Assembly: GCA_023388175.1 (NCBI GenBank)
Contig: JAEWGT010000012.1
Span: forward strand, 1-5,948
Direction of reading: 5' to 3'
Origin: Pseudomonadota bacterium
GTDB taxonomy: Bacteria > Pseudomonadota > Alphaproteobacteria > Rhizobiales > Devosiaceae
Length of the DNA stretch: 5,948 nt
The translations under genes were made by a program, and so were the position numbers. Below, in pieces: positions 4,033 through 5,948 of the stretch. Below the pieces are notes generated by a model. That model saw nothing but the letters and a program-made list of their open reading frames with translations, did no database searches and was not told the DNA's origin. Position 1 is the first letter of the stretch. Each line of letters begins with the position of its first letter.

Positions 4033-5948
4033 GGCGATGGCGTCTCCAGCGGAAGGCGCGCAACGATATGCGTGCCGCTCTCGGACGAAATGGTCAAAGC
4101 GCCGCCATGCCCTTCCGCTCGCGCCGCCATATTGACCAGACCGCCATCATGCGCGCCAACGTGGTCGCTTACGCCCACGCCCACGCCATCATCGCTGATG
4201 TGAACATGAAGCTCACCAGCCGCCACGCGCATGCTCACCGCAAAGTTGCGGGCCTGGGCATGGCGGATCGTGTTGCTGGCGGCTTCGCGGATAATCGAGC
4301 GCAGGGTGTGCGCCAGTCGCGCATCGACCGCCTGTGTCTCATCGATCTCCATGTCCCAGCGCAATTCCATGTCAATGGCGGCCAGCCGTTCGTCGGTTTC
4401 AAACCTGAGATCAGCCAGGACTTCCGACAGGACCAGACCAGTTCCCTGAGCGTTGTTTATGATGTCGCGCAGGTCGGTCAGCGTTTCGGAAATGATGGCG
4501 TCTTTGCGTTCCGGGTCCCGGCTGTGCAGAGTTCGCAGCAACTGGGCGCCGATATTGTCGTGCAGGTCCCTTGCCATCCGCGTGCGCTCCTGCCGCGCGC
4601 CATGCTCCTGCGCATCGCGGCTGGCCAGCGCATGATCCATGAGCTCGACCAGTTGTTGCACACGGTCGGCATCGGTCTGCGAAAACAGCTTCCTGCCGCC
4701 ATGAGCATAATGCAGGCACATTGCCGGCGTGCCTTTGGTGAAGGGCACAAGCATTTTCTGCCCGCCATCGACAAGTCGCGCACGGTCTGTCGGTGCCGCC
4801 AGATCGATGCTGAGTGGGGCGAAGGCGCTATCGAGCAGACCGCGCCACTTCTCCTGCCTCAGCGTCGCATTTGGCGTCAGCGCAATGTCGACCACTTCGC
4901 GCACCCGAAGCGGATCGACGCCGGTGCGGCGCGCCAGCATGTTTCCCAGAAAATTGCGCAGCGGCAGGTAAAGCATCGCAACGGCCAGGAGCGCCAGTCC
5001 GAATGCGGGTATGCGCTCGATTGCGATGCCATAGATCAGCACCGCATCCAGTGCGATCAGCAGCATCCCACCCAGCAGGTACGACGTCAGCCGAAAAGAC
5101 CATATGCCCAGGTCGAAAAGCCGGTAGCGCGCCACCGCGATGGCAATGCCGCAATAGATGATCAGGATGATGCCAAAGGCATGCGCCTGGCGGGTTTGCG
5201 GTTCCACGCCCAGCATTGCGGGCACGGCAATGGTGAAAACAAAGACGCTGGTGCCCAAAAGGATGGACAGGCCGAACCAGCCGAGCGCTGCACGCGCGAG
5301 TGGCGCACGGCGGGAGGCGATGAACTGGATGGCAACCAGCGCCAGGATGATGCAGAATTGAGCCAGCATCGGCCCATAGGAGCCGATGGACTGAGAAGGC
5401 ATGAGCTGCATCAATTGCGCGACAACCGCGCCAAGGCCGATTGTCCAAACCGCCAGGATCACCAGGGAACCGCCGATCCGCTTCGGATAGGACAGCAGGA
5501 GGCTGATCAGTGCCAGCCCGAAGATATTGGTGCCGACGAAATTGCCGGCGTTGAGCATGCGAAACAGCTCGGCATCCAGCGCCAGTTCGCGGGTGCTGTA
5601 AACAGATGCGCTGAGGGCTGATGCCATCAGGCCAAAGCCGGAAATGGCCAGGAATACACTTGGCCGGTCACGCTTCAGGGCCCAAATCCAGCCGCCGACG
5701 ACTGCACCGGCGCCACCCACAAACAGTTGCAGCCAGAATTCGAATGGAAGCGACCATGCCGGGCGTCCGGCATAAGGGGCAACCACGACGGTCTGTATCG
5801 ACTGGTTGTCCCCGGCGAAGCCAACAAGCACCTGAGGCTGGTTCAGCGTGGCTGACAGCTCTGCCTGCCGTGCCCGAAATTCATTGAGCAGCGCATAGCT
5901 GTTGAGTGTGTCGGGCTCCTCCATGACATCCATGGCATGCAGATTGAC
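4029..5948 (-). CDS. Polytopic membrane sensor histidine kinase (HisKA_3/HATPase), probably 5'-partial
   Basis: This is the kinase partner of the overlapping response regulator. The first ATG in the window is at 5933-5931 (634 residues), but the frame stays open to 5948, no ribosome-binding site precedes that ATG, and an N-terminal extension is likely. Numbering from this ATG, about nine hydrophobic segments lie between 67 and 325. Next comes a cytoplasmic linker (326-440) whose end resembles a degenerate GAF domain. The HisKA_3 helix follows, with phospho-acceptor His458 in Asp-Leu-His-Asp-Asn-Ile-Gly, and then the HATPase domain: N box with Asn554, G1 Asp-Asp-Gly-x-Gly at 581-585, and a Gly-Gly-Leu-x-Asn-Met box at 597-602. 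All catalytic motifs are intact. With nine helices and a cytoplasmic kinase, residues 1-65 would lie in the periplasm, requiring an earlier signal or membrane segment outside the window. Other kinases of this architecture carry a PDZ-like domain there. The sensed signal is unknown. Confidence 0.93.
   Translation of the reverse strand, partial: VNLHAMDVMEEPDTLNSYALLNEFRARQAELSATLNQPQVLVGFAGDNQSIQTVVVAPYAGRPAWSLPFEFWLQLFVGGAGAVVGGWIWALKRDRPSVFLAISGFGLMASALSASVYSTRELALDAELFRMLNAGNFVGTNIFGLALISLLLSYPKRIGGSLVILAVWTIGLGAVVAQLMQLMPSQSIGSYGPMLAQFCIILALVAIQFIASRRAPLARAALGWFGLSILLGTSVFVFTIAVPAMLGVEPQTRQAHAFGIILIIYCGIAIAVARYRLFDLGIWSFRLTSYLLGGMLLIALDAVLIYGIAIERIPAFGLALLAVAMLYLPLRNFLGNMLARRTGVDPLRVREVVDIALTPNATLRQEKWRGLLDSAFAPLSIDLAAPTDRARLVDGGQKMLVPFTKGTPAMCLHYAHGGRKLFSQTDADRVQQLVELMDHALASRDAQEHGARQERTRMARDLHDNIGAQLLRTLHSRDPERKDAIISETLTDLRDIINNAQGTGLVLSEVLADLRFETDERLAAIDMELRWDMEIDETQAVDARLAHTLRSIIREAASNTIRHAQARNFAVSMRVAAGELHVHISDDGVGVGVSDHVGAHDGGLVNMAARAEGHGGALTISSESGTHIVARLPLETPSP

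Noticed and set aside
4017..5621. A 534-codon plus-strand open frame opposite the sensor kinase gene
   Set aside because: Its translation is rich in Gln, Arg and His with no recognisable domain, it lacks a ribosome-binding site, and the opposite strand encodes an intact kinase with all catalytic motifs. Long antisense frames are common in GC-rich genes with strong third-position bias.

Overview
The window is GC-rich, densely coding DNA with strongly G/C-biased third codon positions. Together with the gene families present (a COG3904-like periplasmic ClpP/crotonase-fold protein, a polytopic HisKA_3 kinase and a NarL-type regulator), this suggests an alphaproteobacterium, probably of the Rhodobacterales or Hyphomicrobiales. 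That placement is an inference, because no rRNA, tRNA or other marker gene is present. Six protein-coding genes fill almost the whole window. I see no mobile element, CRISPR array or RNA gene.

Left part: a minus-strand gene (1-811, cut by the window edge) encodes an exported protein that appears to be built from two copies of one domain. It diverges across a 138-bp intergenic region (812-949) from a plus-strand operon. That region holds a perfect 11-bp inverted repeat (865-875 with 896-906) and a repeated 9-mer, so it is the likely control region for both transcription units.

Centre: three tightly packed plus-strand genes (950-2515, 2529-2789, 2799-3386), with gaps of 13 nt (or 4 nt with the alternative GTG start) and 9 nt. 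They encode an exported ClpP-fold protease-like protein with a large unrecognised C-terminal half, a small two-helix membrane protein with an arginine-rich loop, and a small exported protein with two cysteines. All three products, like the divergent one, are predicted to be in the cell envelope. I infer a joint envelope function, but I recognise no named system.

Right part: a minus-strand two-component pair converges on the operon with only 7 nt between the stop codons. The kinase (4029 to beyond 5948) has about nine membrane segments, a degenerate GAF-like linker and a HisKA_3/HATPase core. It overlaps its NarL/FixJ-type response regulator (3394-4032) by 4 nt (ATGA), which indicates translational coupling. 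The kinase frame is still open at the window edge, and its topology suggests that more N-terminal sequence lies outside.
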